This document shows, piece after piece, positions 18,401 through 26,549 of a stretch of DNA of 64,000 nt (the first letter of the stretch is position 1; each line of letters opens with the position of its first letter). The notes under the pieces are model-generated. The model saw only the letters and a list, made by a program, of their open reading frames with translations, was not told the DNA's origin and made no database searches. The stretch comes from Streptomyces abikoensis (GTDB lineage: Bacteria; Actinomycetota; Actinomycetes; Streptomycetales; Streptomycetaceae): NCBI RefSeq assembly GCF_014648775.1, contig NZ_BMRT01000011.1:94725-158724 (forward strand). The letters are read 5' to 3'. The position numbers and the translations under genes were made by a program.

Positions 18401-18680
18401 GCGCGGCGAGTTGCAGGACGGCCTCCGTCCGCGCGGGCGCGGCCCGGTACGGCCGCACGCCCAGCAGGCGCAGCACCTGGAGCCGGCGCTGGTCGGCGGC
18501 CAGATCGAGCCGGTCGCGCACGGCCATGACCATGTCGGCGCACGTCTCGATCAGCCCCCGGCCGGGGTCCGTCAGGTCCTGCCCGGTCCAGGTACCCACC
18601 CTCCCGCGCACGCCGGCGACGGCCGCGGCGACGACCTCGTCGCGGGTCCGCCCGTCGTACTCGGGTGTCGGCAGACTCAT
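15411..18680 (-). CDS. Large baseplate-J-like assembly protein (Afp12/Pvc12-like)
   Basis: A 1089-aa wedge component of the baseplate. The N-terminus (LTDPGRGLIETCADMVMAVRDRLDLAADQRR... region, about 35-65) is the usual start of the putative baseplate assembly family. The C-terminus (residues ~950-1080) contains the YFSPVGGGRDGTGWPLGRPVHVGEAF block shared with gpJ-type proteins. The middle third is a large Ig/beta insertion. I chose ATG 18680 because the family N-terminus begins there and the tail-I stop is only 18 bases upstream. The longer open frame reads as noise. Confidence 0.88.
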   Translation of the reverse strand: MSLPTPEYDGRTRDEVVAAAVAGVRGRVGTWTGQDLTDPGRGLIETCADMVMAVRDRLDLAADQRRLQVLRLLGVRPYRAAPARTEAVLQLAAPSPEPVVVPAGQEVATRPVGDEEPVVFTTLTDAVLNPCVLVAAGDFTEERVADGALQGRLTAFGSSVTVEPGESAFPGPAFHLNLPYLGDFPPPGDVPANRDPGLIGAGGSGSSYALAVLSVPVPSTRVTLEVELGRAPFDRGVVPGRWEAWQGTHWTSCRVATDTVTSRDVPGRVSLDVPPAHAPAQLLLRRPDGQGGFFVQRLRDVGLIRYRTEPGQSALTRVALQPVLVVPVPVVQARLVRDETLGTATGAPGERLRFAHPPLPRSTDPLVVEAALDGRVAQWTHVASLAGSGPDDRHFTLDPRTGEAVFAPVVVGARGPRRHGAPLPAGAAVRIRRYLTGGGARGNVPARTLTVLRTPLPYVSSVTNPAPAVGGTEGESAEACATRLPLGSPLPERAVVPGDYEQLALAASAGMARIHHLRDVPHDALDPARNYLPWIPATTDVSLTLAAGTQRVPAGLRVTTADGKTVFTTTEDAERLPPEAVGAASLRLTDGVTTAVGMFTAENYRGEFSGPFKDGGGLVLALVEIRKTHDPRHLTLWVAVGEDRAPQDRLAVSVFAPRKETPWWDVSAPLAYASTPARTITVTGETGDAEVSAHPVPLSGSARWQAAVERGALATTAQDAVEALGSGFPTEEASCWIAVQILDPQGTPGTTYTVYADSGSAGSVRAEQYEELDEGKRPFPSSTGDPGQAFPLLYAPVCGPLPTVHVGAEGWTTVTSFEKSGPDDKHVVINASTGQVHFGPKVTGGSSTAGQHGAVPPEDAVITAHGTYRTTLGAAANGLGPGEIRLLKEPDERVVGVRNTSASHGCRNGYTDTSGGSTQAGVTLMVVPFVTTDERGWFPYHMLTPTRDACDTLRRALRACQPEGVPVWLVRPVYHGVRFNARVVPADYRTAEERAELRVAAERALYRYFSPVGGGRDGTGWPLGRPVHVGEAFRVLEGVPGVGRVATVEMVPVDPVTGVESPPVDRIDCGPRETVYSVEHRVTIAEVPS

Positions 18681-18697
18681 CCGTGAGCGACCTCTCG

Positions 18698-19231
18698 TCA
18701 GGAGCCGGCGATGGTGACGACGGCCTTGAAGGGCAGATGCGCCGGGCAGTGCGCCTGGACCAGGCGCGTGAGCCGGCTCTCCAGCGCCCGCCGGTCCTGC
18801 CCGGCGGGGGCGGTCAGGGTGACGGTGAGCATGCGTCCGGTGCGGGGACCGGGATCGGCGTCGGTGAAGACGCGCCCCGGGTCGTCGACGACGAGCGCGA
18901 AGTCCGGCGGCACCCAGCGCAGGATCTCCCGGGCCTCCAGCCCCAGCCCGTACGGCGTCCCCCGGTACGCCGCCAGACGGGCCGCGAGGTCCACGGCCCG
19001 GCGCCGCCGGATCTCGTCCCAGCCCGGCTCGACGCGGGCCCCGGTGATCCGGACCAGCCAGTCGAGGAAGGCGGGCGGCGCGCGCCACGGGTCGAGTACC
19101 GCGTCGAGGTCGTCGAGGCGTTCCTCGGCGGGCGCCATGACCTCGCCGATCGCGGCCGCGAACGCCCGCACGACGGTGTCGTGGCCGTAGACGGCGGGCA
19201 GGGGCAGCGGACGGGTGGGGGAAGTCGGCAC
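18698..19231 (-). CDS. Phage tail protein I-like baseplate component
   Basis: A 177-aa protein of the P2 tail protein I type, which bridges baseplate wedges and fibres. Recognisable segments are LDPWRAPPAFLDWLVRITG, the RRRAVDLAARLAAYRGTPYGL helix block and a C-terminal region ending HLPFKAVVTI. The GTG start at 19231 has AGGAGG upstream. It sits between the two baseplate-J-like genes, the usual order in such loci. Confidence 0.85.
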   Translation of the reverse strand: MPTSPTRPLPLPAVYGHDTVVRAFAAAIGEVMAPAEERLDDLDAVLDPWRAPPAFLDWLVRITGARVEPGWDEIRRRRAVDLAARLAAYRGTPYGLGLEAREILRWVPPDFALVVDDPGRVFTDADPGPRTGRMLTVTLTAPAGQDRRALESRLTRLVQAHCPAHLPFKAVVTIAGS

Positions 19232-19268
19232 GGGCCTGGTCCTCCTGATCGCTCGTCGGGTTCGTGGG

Positions 19269-21443
19269 TCAGCCGTCCGTGGGGGCGATGAGCAGACCGA
19301 CGTCCTCCAGGAGGACCAGACCGCCGTCGGACACCTCGACGGAGGTCACCGGCCGCCCGCCGTCGTCGATGAGGGTCACGTCGGTCGTGCCCCGCAGCCG
19401 CGGCACCTTCTCCAGGACGGCGAAGACGTCGCCGGCGTGCACCCGCCGCCCCCACGGCCAGCCCCGCCCGTCCGGCCCGCCGGCCGTGGGGTGGAAGAAA
19501 CGGCGCAGGGCGCCTTCGGCGGCTGTCCGGGCCTGGTCGACGTCCGCCGGCGTGCTGCTCCACGGGCGTACGGTCGCCTCGATCCCGAAGGAGTGGTAGC
19601 GGGGTTCGCCGACGCGCAGCCGTTCGCCCAGCAGCCGGGAGGCGTCGACGACGCCCACCACGGCGGCCAGGGTCTCCGGCGGGATGCCGAAGGCGCCGTC
19701 CGGTGGGCGGACGGCGGGGTCACCGGTGACGTGCGGGACGAGGAGGACGTGGAGCGGCTCGTCCTCGCGGCGCCACACGGCGGGCTCGGTCCGCGTCCCC
19801 TTGACGAAGTAGAAGACCCCGCCGACGACGACCACGGCGTCCGGCTGCTCCTGGCACTCGGGGGAGAGGCCGGGGAAGGACTCGGAGATCAGGGACGTCA
19901 CGCCCCGGCTCTCCGCCCGCGGTACGAAGGACCGGTCGGAGTAGGTGTAGGCGCGGTGGTAGAAGGTCTCGCCCTTGAAGAAGAACAGTTCGTACGCGTC
20001 GTCATCCGCGTCCTCGTCGCGTTGTGGATCGGCGAGCAGGGCGACCGCGTCGAGGTCCGCCCAGAACGAGTGCGCCGGGTCGTCGGCGCCGCCGGGCAGT
20101 CCGGGGAACTCGTCCTTGACGGGCCGTGAGAGTTCGCTCCCGTCCCAGAGGCACTGGTCCCCGTAGAACCAGAGCCTGGGCGCCGTCTCGTCCGTGCGGA
20201 TCATCGCGTCGAGGCACTTCGCTTCCCGCACGGGACCGGGCACCTCGTCGCCGTCACCGGCGGGTCCGTGCTGCTGCTCCAGGGGCAGGGCGCGCGCGGT
20301 GATGACGCCGCTGTCGTCGTAGTAGTGCACGGCCCGCAGCGGATCGCGGGCGGCGACGGCGCTGGTGAGGACGTCGGGAGGGCGGGGCGGTGCCTGCAGG
20401 GCCGTCGGCACGCGGGAGTCGGTGGGGCGGGTGAGCGCCGTGACCCGGACCCGGGCCAGCCCCGGCACGTGCTCGTCGATGATCCGCTCGTGGTCGGCGG
20501 CCGTGACCGCGCGGCGCAACGGCGCCAGCCCGAGGCCCGCGCGTTCCAGCGCCCGCCGCCAGTCCTCGGCCTCTTCGGACGCGGCGACGACCGTCTCGAC
20601 GACGGCCGTCAGACCGGGCACGGCCACCGTCAGGGGCCCGCCGGCCTGGACCCCGCCCTCCCGGCCCCGGAACACGTCGTACTCCGCGCCGATCCGCGCG
20701 CCTTCCGGCGGCACCGCCCCGTGCTGCCGCGCGCCGCCCTCGGCCGGGACCAGCGGCCCGAAGACCACCTCGCACGAGGCGTCGTCCCACCAGTGGACCC
20801 GGTCGCCCGGCCCCGCCCCCGCGAACGTCGGCACCGTCCGCCACTCGACGCCTCCCACGCGGACGGTCATCGGCGGCCCGAACGGCGGTTCCGCCACCGG
20901 GGCGCCCGGCCGCCAGGGACGGTGGCGCGTCGGGAAACGCCCGGCGGGACGGCCGTCGGCGACGCCCAGCACCTCGGTGACCCGTACGAGCCGCTCGTCC
21001 GCCTCCACCGCTCCCGTGGTGCGCGCCCCCTCCAGGACGAGCGGCGCCACGGTCGCCAGCACGACCGGCTCCTCGCCCTCGGTGCGCACCACGGTGCCCG
21101 CCGGTATCTCGCGCCGCCCGGTCGACCCGTCGGTCCGGGTGAACGCGACCACGATCCGCGTCGGCGACGCGGGAAGGGGAGTGATGCCCATGAGCCGCAG
21201 CAGAGCGAACCGCTGCCGTGCCGTCATGCGGTGGACGCGGTAGAGCAGTTGGTCGGTCCGTTCGGCACAGGCCTCGATGAGGGTGATGCCGGGGTCGGAG
21301 ACGTTGTGGTCGGTCCACTCGGGCACCCGCCGCGGGAGGGCGCGTTTGGCGGCGTCCACCAGCGGCTGGAACCGCAGGTCGTCCAGGTCGGGGACGGGAA
21401 CACCGGACGGGTCCGGCGCGGGGGGAACGGACGGATCGGCCAT
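19269..21443 (-). CDS. Baseplate-J-like wedge protein (Afp11/Pvc11-like)
   Basis: A 724-aa baseplate wedge protein. The N-terminus has VPEWTDHNVSDPGITLIE and a TDQLLYRVHRM segment, standard for this family. The C-terminus has RRFFHPTAGGPDGRGWPWGR and a VHAGDVF block, homologous in pattern to the end of the 15411 gene. The ATG at 21443 has GGAG 11 bases upstream. A GTG at 21455 that overlaps the gp25 stop as GTGA would add four residues and is a real alternative, given how often this operon uses such overlaps. Confidence 0.9.
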   Translation of the reverse strand: MADPSVPPAPDPSGVPVPDLDDLRFQPLVDAAKRALPRRVPEWTDHNVSDPGITLIEACAERTDQLLYRVHRMTARQRFALLRLMGITPLPASPTRIVVAFTRTDGSTGRREIPAGTVVRTEGEEPVVLATVAPLVLEGARTTGAVEADERLVRVTEVLGVADGRPAGRFPTRHRPWRPGAPVAEPPFGPPMTVRVGGVEWRTVPTFAGAGPGDRVHWWDDASCEVVFGPLVPAEGGARQHGAVPPEGARIGAEYDVFRGREGGVQAGGPLTVAVPGLTAVVETVVAASEEAEDWRRALERAGLGLAPLRRAVTAADHERIIDEHVPGLARVRVTALTRPTDSRVPTALQAPPRPPDVLTSAVAARDPLRAVHYYDDSGVITARALPLEQQHGPAGDGDEVPGPVREAKCLDAMIRTDETAPRLWFYGDQCLWDGSELSRPVKDEFPGLPGGADDPAHSFWADLDAVALLADPQRDEDADDDAYELFFFKGETFYHRAYTYSDRSFVPRAESRGVTSLISESFPGLSPECQEQPDAVVVVGGVFYFVKGTRTEPAVWRREDEPLHVLLVPHVTGDPAVRPPDGAFGIPPETLAAVVGVVDASRLLGERLRVGEPRYHSFGIEATVRPWSSTPADVDQARTAAEGALRRFFHPTAGGPDGRGWPWGRRVHAGDVFAVLEKVPRLRGTTDVTLIDDGGRPVTSVEVSDGGLVLLEDVGLLIAPTDG

Positions 21444-21451
21444 GACAGGGG

Positions 21452-21853
21452 TCACTCCACCGGGGAGTCGCCGGGCAGGGTGTAGAAGGGGAAGACGAGG
21501 TTGCGGGGTTCGTTGGTGGCGCGCAGCCGGTAGCGGATGTCGATGTAGAGCACTCCGACGTCCGTCGTGTCCATGCTGAACAGCAGGTCGTCGACCTCGA
21601 TGCGCGGTTCCCACCGGTCCAGGGCGCGGCGGACCTCCGCGTCGGCGCGGGCGACGGTGGTGGCGTCGAGCGGGTCGAAGACCAGGGCGTGGACGCCGCA
21701 GCCGAACTCCGGCCGCATCGGCCGCTCGCCCGGCGCGGTGGACAGGATCAGGCGCATCGCCTGCTCCACGTCCTCGGCGCCGCGCGCCAGGCCCACCCGT
21801 CCCGTACCGGTGATGACGGCGGGGAACGCCCACCCCGCGCCGATGATGTCCAC
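21452..21853 (-). CDS. gp25-like baseplate protein
   Basis: A 133-aa gp25/GPW-family protein, the small wedge subunit that links baseplate to sheath. It shows the hallmark EDVEQAMRLILSTAPGERPMRP core with the E-R-x-M-R-P-x-F-G motif, followed by strands ending YRLRATNEPRN. Length and motif are normal. The GTG start at 21853 follows GGGAGGG. It lies directly downstream of the VgrG-like spike gene. Confidence 0.95.
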   Translation of the reverse strand: MDIIGAGWAFPAVITGTGRVGLARGAEDVEQAMRLILSTAPGERPMRPEFGCGVHALVFDPLDATTVARADAEVRRALDRWEPRIEVDDLLFSMDTTDVGVLYIDIRYRLRATNEPRNLVFPFYTLPGDSPVE

Positions 21854-21884
21854 GGTCGCCCTCCCGCCCGCGAGGTGTACGGGG

Positions 21885-23684
21885 TCAGTTGATGTCGACG
21901 GTGTCGCCGGTGACGCCGGTCCGCCGGCCGTCCAGCGAGAGCTGCCCGGTGCTGGTGACGTTCACGGTGGCCCCCTTGAGCGTGAGCCCGCCGCCGCCCT
22001 TGCCGTCGTCGGCCGTGACGGTGACGGTCCCCGCCTTGAGGACCAGGCTGCCGTCCGTGCCCGCGTCGACGGTGACCGTGCCCTCGCCGCGCGCGTCCAG
22101 CGAGACCCGCAGCGTTCTGCCGCCCTCGCCCGCCGTCAGAACGATGGTGCTGTCCTTGCGGTCGAGATGGGTGGTGAGCTTCCCGTCACCCGTCCGCAGT
22201 CGTACGCCCTGGGGGCCGTCGGCGGCGCTGAGGAGCTCCATGAGATCGCCCGAACGGGACGCCAGGGAACGCCGGTTGGCGCGCCCGGTGCCCGAGTCCA
22301 CCAGGGGCAGACCGTGGTCGGTGGGGGAGTCGACGCCGTTGTACAGGCCACCGAGGACGTACGGCCGGTCGAGACGCCCGTGCTCGAAGCAGACGAGCAC
22401 CTCGTCCCCGGCCTCCACGGGGAAGACCCCGCCACCACCGGCCCCGCCCCACTGAACGGTACGCGCCCAGTCCGTCACATAGTCCTGCGACAGCCACGGC
22501 AGACGCAGCCGTACGGCACCGCGCTCGCCCTGCCCCGGTTCCTTGATGTCCGTGACGATCCCCACCGCCACCCCCAACGAGCACAGCGCCGGCGGATACG
22601 GCACGACGGGCGGCGGCAACGGGCCGACCCCCACCTCCGTCCGGTAGCCGTGGTCACCGTCGAAGGTGTGGCGGCAGGAGGTGAGCGTGTACTTGCCGGC
22701 GAACGGCTCACCCACCCCGGCCAGCGTCACCGGCACCCCCGCCGCGAGCTCGGGCGTGCCCGCCACCTCGGCGGACAGCGCCGCCATGGAGGCCGCCGCC
22801 TCCTGCGCCAGCGCCTGCGCCGCCACGTCCACCTGCCCGGCCGTGGCGTAACCCCGGCCGGCGACGAGCAGATCCGGCGCCGCGCCCGGGAAAGCCGAGC
22901 CCAGCCGCGCGGGCGTGACCCCCAGCCGCAGCCGCGAGCTGTCCCCGGCCCCGGCCCGCGCCACCACCGCGGCCTTGCCGGCCGGATCCCACCCGCGCAC
23001 CTCCACCCCGGCCACCTGCCCCTCGGACGACACCGAGGCACGCAACGCCAGCAGGTTCTCCCCGAGCTCCAGGACGAACGGACTGCGATCCGCCCCCGTA
23101 CCCGGCGCGGGCGCGCCGCCCGCCGCCGCCGGCCGGCTCATGTGGACGGTGTCCCCCTCGACCGACAGCCGCAGCCCCCGCTGGTCGGCGAGATGACGGA
23201 GCAACTCCCAGTCCGTCAGGTTGGGCTGGGCCAGGTACGGGATCCGGGTGCGCTCCGCGTCGACGCGGCCCGCCCTCAGCCCGTGCCGGGCCACGGCCTG
23301 CCCGACGACCTCGGCCACCGTGGTGTCCACGTACGCGGCCACCCGCCGCCCCCGCGCCAGCCGCTGCCCCCGGTCCATGGCCCGCACGGTCGTGAACGTC
23401 CCGTCCGAGTCCACCTCGGTCTCCAGCGCCGTGACCTCACCGTCGAAGATCCCCAACCGGGTCCGGCGCCGCGCCACGGCCACGGACACGGTCACCGGCA
23501 CCCCCACCGCGATCCCCGCCGAGGCCAGCAACCGGTGCGCGGGATCCCGGAACCGCAGCGTCGCCCCGGCGGGGAGCCCCACCATCGTCTCCACCCGCGC
23601 CTCGACCAACTGGTCGGCCCACTCCTCCCGCAGGGGCGAGCGAAAGGCCACGACCGGCTCCGCCGCGTACAGCCGCTCCGTCAC
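21885..23684 (-). CDS. VgrG-like spike protein
   Basis: A 599-aa spike protein. The N-terminal two thirds contain the gp27/gp5-like hub, including a late-control-D-type region with LTDWELLRHLADQRGL near residues 155-170. An OB-fold segment follows (RVRLRLPWLS, then GGGVFPVEAGDEVLVCFEHG and RPYVLGGLYNG). The C-terminal 130 residues are repetitive strands (TVTVDAGTDGSLVLKAG pattern) that would form the beta-helical needle. Its GTG overlaps the LysM gene stop (GTGA at 23684-23681). No C-terminal toxin extension is visible. Confidence 0.92.
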   Translation of the reverse strand: MTERLYAAEPVVAFRSPLREEWADQLVEARVETMVGLPAGATLRFRDPAHRLLASAGIAVGVPVTVSVAVARRRTRLGIFDGEVTALETEVDSDGTFTTVRAMDRGQRLARGRRVAAYVDTTVAEVVGQAVARHGLRAGRVDAERTRIPYLAQPNLTDWELLRHLADQRGLRLSVEGDTVHMSRPAAAGGAPAPGTGADRSPFVLELGENLLALRASVSSEGQVAGVEVRGWDPAGKAAVVARAGAGDSSRLRLGVTPARLGSAFPGAAPDLLVAGRGYATAGQVDVAAQALAQEAAASMAALSAEVAGTPELAAGVPVTLAGVGEPFAGKYTLTSCRHTFDGDHGYRTEVGVGPLPPPVVPYPPALCSLGVAVGIVTDIKEPGQGERGAVRLRLPWLSQDYVTDWARTVQWGGAGGGGVFPVEAGDEVLVCFEHGRLDRPYVLGGLYNGVDSPTDHGLPLVDSGTGRANRRSLASRSGDLMELLSAADGPQGVRLRTGDGKLTTHLDRKDSTIVLTAGEGGRTLRVSLDARGEGTVTVDAGTDGSLVLKAGTVTVTADDGKGGGGLTLKGATVNVTSTGQLSLDGRRTGVTGDTVDIN

Positions 23685-24403
23685 CCGGCACCCCCCGCGA
23701 CACGCTCCTCCAGCACCGGCAGCACCAGCATCGTGCCCACCGGCACCCGGGCCGGATCGTCCACGTCGTTCGCCCGGGCGATCTCCCGCCACCGCCCGGG
23801 ATCCCCGTACGCCTGCCAGGCCAGGCCCGCCAGACTGTCCCCGGCGACCACCAGATGCGTGCCCACCGGCCCGTCACCGCCCGACGTCGGATTCTGCCGG
23901 GGCACCGTCCCCCCGACCTCCTCCAGGGAGACGGCGCACTGGGCGCGCAGCGGCGTCCCGTCGTGCCCGAACCGCGTGTACTCCGCGTCCACCCGCGTCA
24001 CCAGGGCGAGAAACGCCGTCGTCCGCGCGTGACCCCACGCCAGCCGCACCCACGGCGCGGAAGCCGGCTTCGACGCCGTGCTCCGCGCGGTCGGAGCACA
24101 GCAGTCGAGCAGCTTCTCCACCTGGTCCTGCACGCTCGGCCCCGGACCGGAGGCGTCCAGGAACACGTCCAGCGTCATCGTCCGCGGCTGCGCCCCCACG
24201 AACTGCGCCCGCGCCGCCTCCCCGTTGGACGGCGCCCGGCTGCGGTCCCAGACGGCCTGCTTGCCGACCCGCACCCGCTCCGGGTTGAACTGCAACTTGA
24301 CCCGGCCGCGCTCGGGCCCCGGGGAGGTCCCCGCACCCGTCGGGGGATCGTAGATCACGAGGGCGGCGCGCACGGGTGCGCCGCCGAGCAGCTCGGACAG
24401 CAT
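23681..24403 (-). CDS. LysM-containing hub protein (Afp7/gp53-like)
   Basis: A 240-aa baseplate hub protein. The front half matches the eCIS/T4-gp53 type, with VKLQFNPERVRVGK near residue 35. The C-terminal ~50 residues are a LysM domain (VVAGDSLAGLAWQAYGDPGR, then NDVDDPARVPVGTML). LysM here is thought to dock the tube and spike, not to bind cell wall from outside. ATG 24403 follows GGAGAGGA. The stop overlaps the VgrG GTG. Confidence 0.9.
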   Translation of the reverse strand: MLSELLGGAPVRAALVIYDPPTGAGTSPGPERGRVKLQFNPERVRVGKQAVWDRSRAPSNGEAARAQFVGAQPRTMTLDVFLDASGPGPSVQDQVEKLLDCCAPTARSTASKPASAPWVRLAWGHARTTAFLALVTRVDAEYTRFGHDGTPLRAQCAVSLEEVGGTVPRQNPTSGGDGPVGTHLVVAGDSLAGLAWQAYGDPGRWREIARANDVDDPARVPVGTMLVLPVLEERVAGGAG

Positions 24404-24438
24404 GCGTTCCTCTCCGACCGGGGTTGGCTGGCCTATCG

Positions 24439-24870
24439 TCAGACGGTGATGCCGAGGAACCCGTTGTGGGCGATCTCCAAGGTCTCGCGGGCCGCTTGCG
24501 ACTGCTCGACGTCGAACCCCGGGCCGCTCCAGCGCACCGGCAGCACCCCGTCGAGCAGCCACCGCACGAGCGGTCTCCGGTCCGGGCCGAGCGCCACGAG
24601 CTGCCCGGGAAGCCGCGTGGGCTCGATCATCTGCTGCTGCATCCACGCCCACACGAGCACGGTCTCCCGCGTCAGCGGCCTGCTGAGCACGACGTTGGTG
24701 TAGCGCAGCCGCGTCGGCAGTTGCCACACGTGCCCGTTCGTCCCGCCCTCCACCCGCTCCTCCACCTCCATGGCACAGCCCAGCCCCTCGCACGCCGTGA
24801 ACGAACCGAGGGCGTGGATGCCGATGGACAACTGGAAGTGGGAACTGACGGCGAACGGCTGGTCGGCCAT
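24439..24870 (-). CDS. Second eCIS tube protein (gp19-like)
   Basis: A 143-aa tube-family protein. The pattern FQLSIGIHALGSFTACEGLG followed by MEVEERVEGG and a terminal ETLEIAHNGFLG is the gp19 family in the form seen in Afp5-like tube initiators. It is clearly divergent from the tube protein at 3897. It is encoded directly before the LysM hub, spike and gp25, as in Afp/PVC loci, so a role joining the main tube to the baseplate is likely. Confidence 0.88.
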   Translation of the reverse strand: MADQPFAVSSHFQLSIGIHALGSFTACEGLGCAMEVEERVEGGTNGHVWQLPTRLRYTNVVLSRPLTRETVLVWAWMQQQMIEPTRLPGQLVALGPDRRPLVRWLLDGVLPVRWSGPGFDVEQSQAARETLEIAHNGFLGITV

Positions 24871-24909
24871 GGACGGACACTCCGGGGTCGGTCGTCGGGC
24901 GGCGGTCGT

Positions 24910-26394
24910 TCATCGGGGGACGGTGCTTCCCCACGCCCCACCGTCCGGCGGCGGCTCGGCCCGCGGCGGCCACTGCGGCCGGGGCCGGACCCGACGTGTC
25001 CGCCGCCCCTGCTCCAGCGCGGGGAGCACGGCATCGGCCAGCAGAGCGGCGTGCCGCAGGGCGACTTCCCGCGCCACGGCGGAGGCGTCCGGCGGGGGAG
25101 GGGCGGGGGGCGCGGCGGGCGGCCGGGGCGCCGGGGCGCGCGTCCCTTCGACGGCTTCGCCGGGCGGTGCTGCCGGTGCCGACGGTGTGGGCGGGGGGCA
25201 CGCGAAGGGCATGGCCGTGTCGGGCACACGGCTGATCGGGTGCCCGACGTGGAAACGGGCGGCGGTTGGCGGCGGCGCGCCTTGGCCAGGTGGGGCGGGG
25301 GTGATCCCGGGTGGCCCTGGGCGGATGACGGTTCGTTGGACAGCGGGTTCCTTGCTGTCCGGCGGTTTCGGGGGGAGGCCCGCGCTGGGGGACGGCGAGG
25401 CGACACCGTGGGCGGGGCGTTCACGCCCGTTCGGGGACTCGGTCCCCGGCGGCGCCGGACTCATGGGAGCGCTGGGATCGCGGGCCTCGGTCCGGCCGTA
25501 CGGCGCCGTCCCGGGCGGCGACGTCTCGGCGAGGCCCGGGGGCCGCACGGGGGCGTCGGCCGCCCCGCGCATGCCGGACCGGGGGCCGTATCCCGCTGCC
25601 GGGCTCCGCGGCGGCGTCGCGACCTGCTTCCGTCGCTCCTCGCCGGGGCCGGGACGAGGGACGGGGCCGGCCTCTTCGCCGACGCGCACGTACCCGCTCA
25701 TGGAGCCTTCGCCCACCGCACCGGCCTCCCGTGGGCGTTCGACGTCGCCGAGCCGGGTGCCCGGAGCGGGCGTGCTCCCGGAGGCACTTTCCTCAGACCG
25801 GGGCCGAGGCCGGGGGCCGGGCCGGTGCCGGGGCCGTAAGGGTTCGGTCACCCCACCCGGCCCCTCCACGGCAGGGGGCTCACCGGACACCACCACCTTC
25901 GCCACAGGCGGGGGCACGGGCACAACCCCGGGCACCACCACCCCCGCCACGGGCAGACACACGGGCGCGGACACTGGCACAGCCCCAGGCGCCGCCATAG
26001 CCACAGGTGTCCCCGCCACGGCCACGGGTGCCTCTACCACAGCCCCAGGCTCCGCCACAGCCACAGGTGCCCCCGCCACAGCCACGGGTGGCCCCGGCAC
26101 AACCACAGGCGCCCCCGCCACAGCCCCCGGCGGCACCCCCACAGCCCCGGAGCCGCCGGGGCCATCAGCGAACTGAGGCAGCGGTGCGAGGGGCACACCT
26201 CGGAGGATCCCCGCGCCCAGCGCCAGCGGCACGCCACGCGGTAGGAGCCGGCCGCCCGCCGTGACGACCGGCGCCGGGCGCCACGCCGCGAGGCCCCGGC
26301 GGAAGGCCAGGGGCCCGTCGGCGGACGGCACCGGCAGGCGCAGCAGGCCGACGGGCGCGACCTCGCGCCAAGCCCCCGCGCGTATGACGCTCAC
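24910..26394 (-). CDS. Pro/Val/Ala-rich low-complexity eCIS protein
   Basis: A 494-aa protein with an ordered-looking first ~70 residues, a repetitive Ala-Pro-Val-Ala-Val stretch (about residues 85-140), and a long Pro/Gly/Arg-rich disordered part. It ends in a short helix (VALRHAALLADAVLPALEQG near 455). The GTG start overlaps the preceding small gene (GTGA at 26394-26391). Third-position GC bias and operon position support it as real coding sequence. No family is recognised. It lies where other tail loci keep assembly or length-control factors, and no classic long helical tape measure is seen in the window. Confidence 0.7.
   Translation of the reverse strand: MSVIRAGAWREVAPVGLLRLPVPSADGPLAFRRGLAAWRPAPVVTAGGRLLPRGVPLALGAGILRGVPLAPLPQFADGPGGSGAVGVPPGAVAGAPVVVPGPPVAVAGAPVAVAEPGAVVEAPVAVAGTPVAMAAPGAVPVSAPVCLPVAGVVVPGVVPVPPPVAKVVVSGEPPAVEGPGGVTEPLRPRHRPGPRPRPRSEESASGSTPAPGTRLGDVERPREAGAVGEGSMSGYVRVGEEAGPVPRPGPGEERRKQVATPPRSPAAGYGPRSGMRGAADAPVRPPGLAETSPPGTAPYGRTEARDPSAPMSPAPPGTESPNGRERPAHGVASPSPSAGLPPKPPDSKEPAVQRTVIRPGPPGITPAPPGQGAPPPTAARFHVGHPISRVPDTAMPFACPPPTPSAPAAPPGEAVEGTRAPAPRPPAAPPAPPPPDASAVAREVALRHAALLADAVLPALEQGRRTRRVRPRPQWPPRAEPPPDGGAWGSTVPR
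25985..26145. repeat. Degenerate tandem repeat within the Pro/Val-rich gene
   Basis: Imperfect copies of a unit resembling CCACAGCCACAGGTGCCCCCG run head to tail through this stretch. They encode alternating AxxPVAVAG-type segments. Unit copies differ mainly by single substitutions, which suggests expansion by slippage or recombination. Confidence 0.7.
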
Positions 26395-26549
26395 CGGCCC
26401 TCCCCCGCCGTGCTGTTGATCCTGGCGATCTCACGCACCCAGGCGCGCCGCTCCTCGTGGGGGAGGGTGAGGATGTCCCCGTACGCCCAGTGGAAGTGGT
26501 AGGCGATGTAGGCGGTCTCCTCGCGGAGCCGGCGCGGCGGGTGCGTCAT
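26391..26549 (-). CDS. DUF6760-like 52-aa tail assembly protein
   Basis: A 52-codon frame reading MTHPPRRLREETAYIAYHFH, then WAYGDILTLPHEERRAWV and a short tail. The pattern of aromatic-His-x-His-W followed by L-P-x-x-ER-x-x-W-V recalls the very small proteins (DUF6760, phage GpE-like) that sit between tail chaperone and tape-measure genes. Its ATG overlaps the upstream stop (ATGA at 26549-26546) and its stop overlaps the next GTG. Two-sided 4-base overlaps make a spurious frame unlikely. Confidence 0.8.
   Translation of the reverse strand: MTHPPRRLREETAYIAYHFHWAYGDILTLPHEERRAWVREIARINSTAGEGR

Noticed and set aside
25985..26145. CRISPR-like array
   Set aside because: Units are degenerate, contiguous and in frame with a coding sequence, and no unique spacers separate them.
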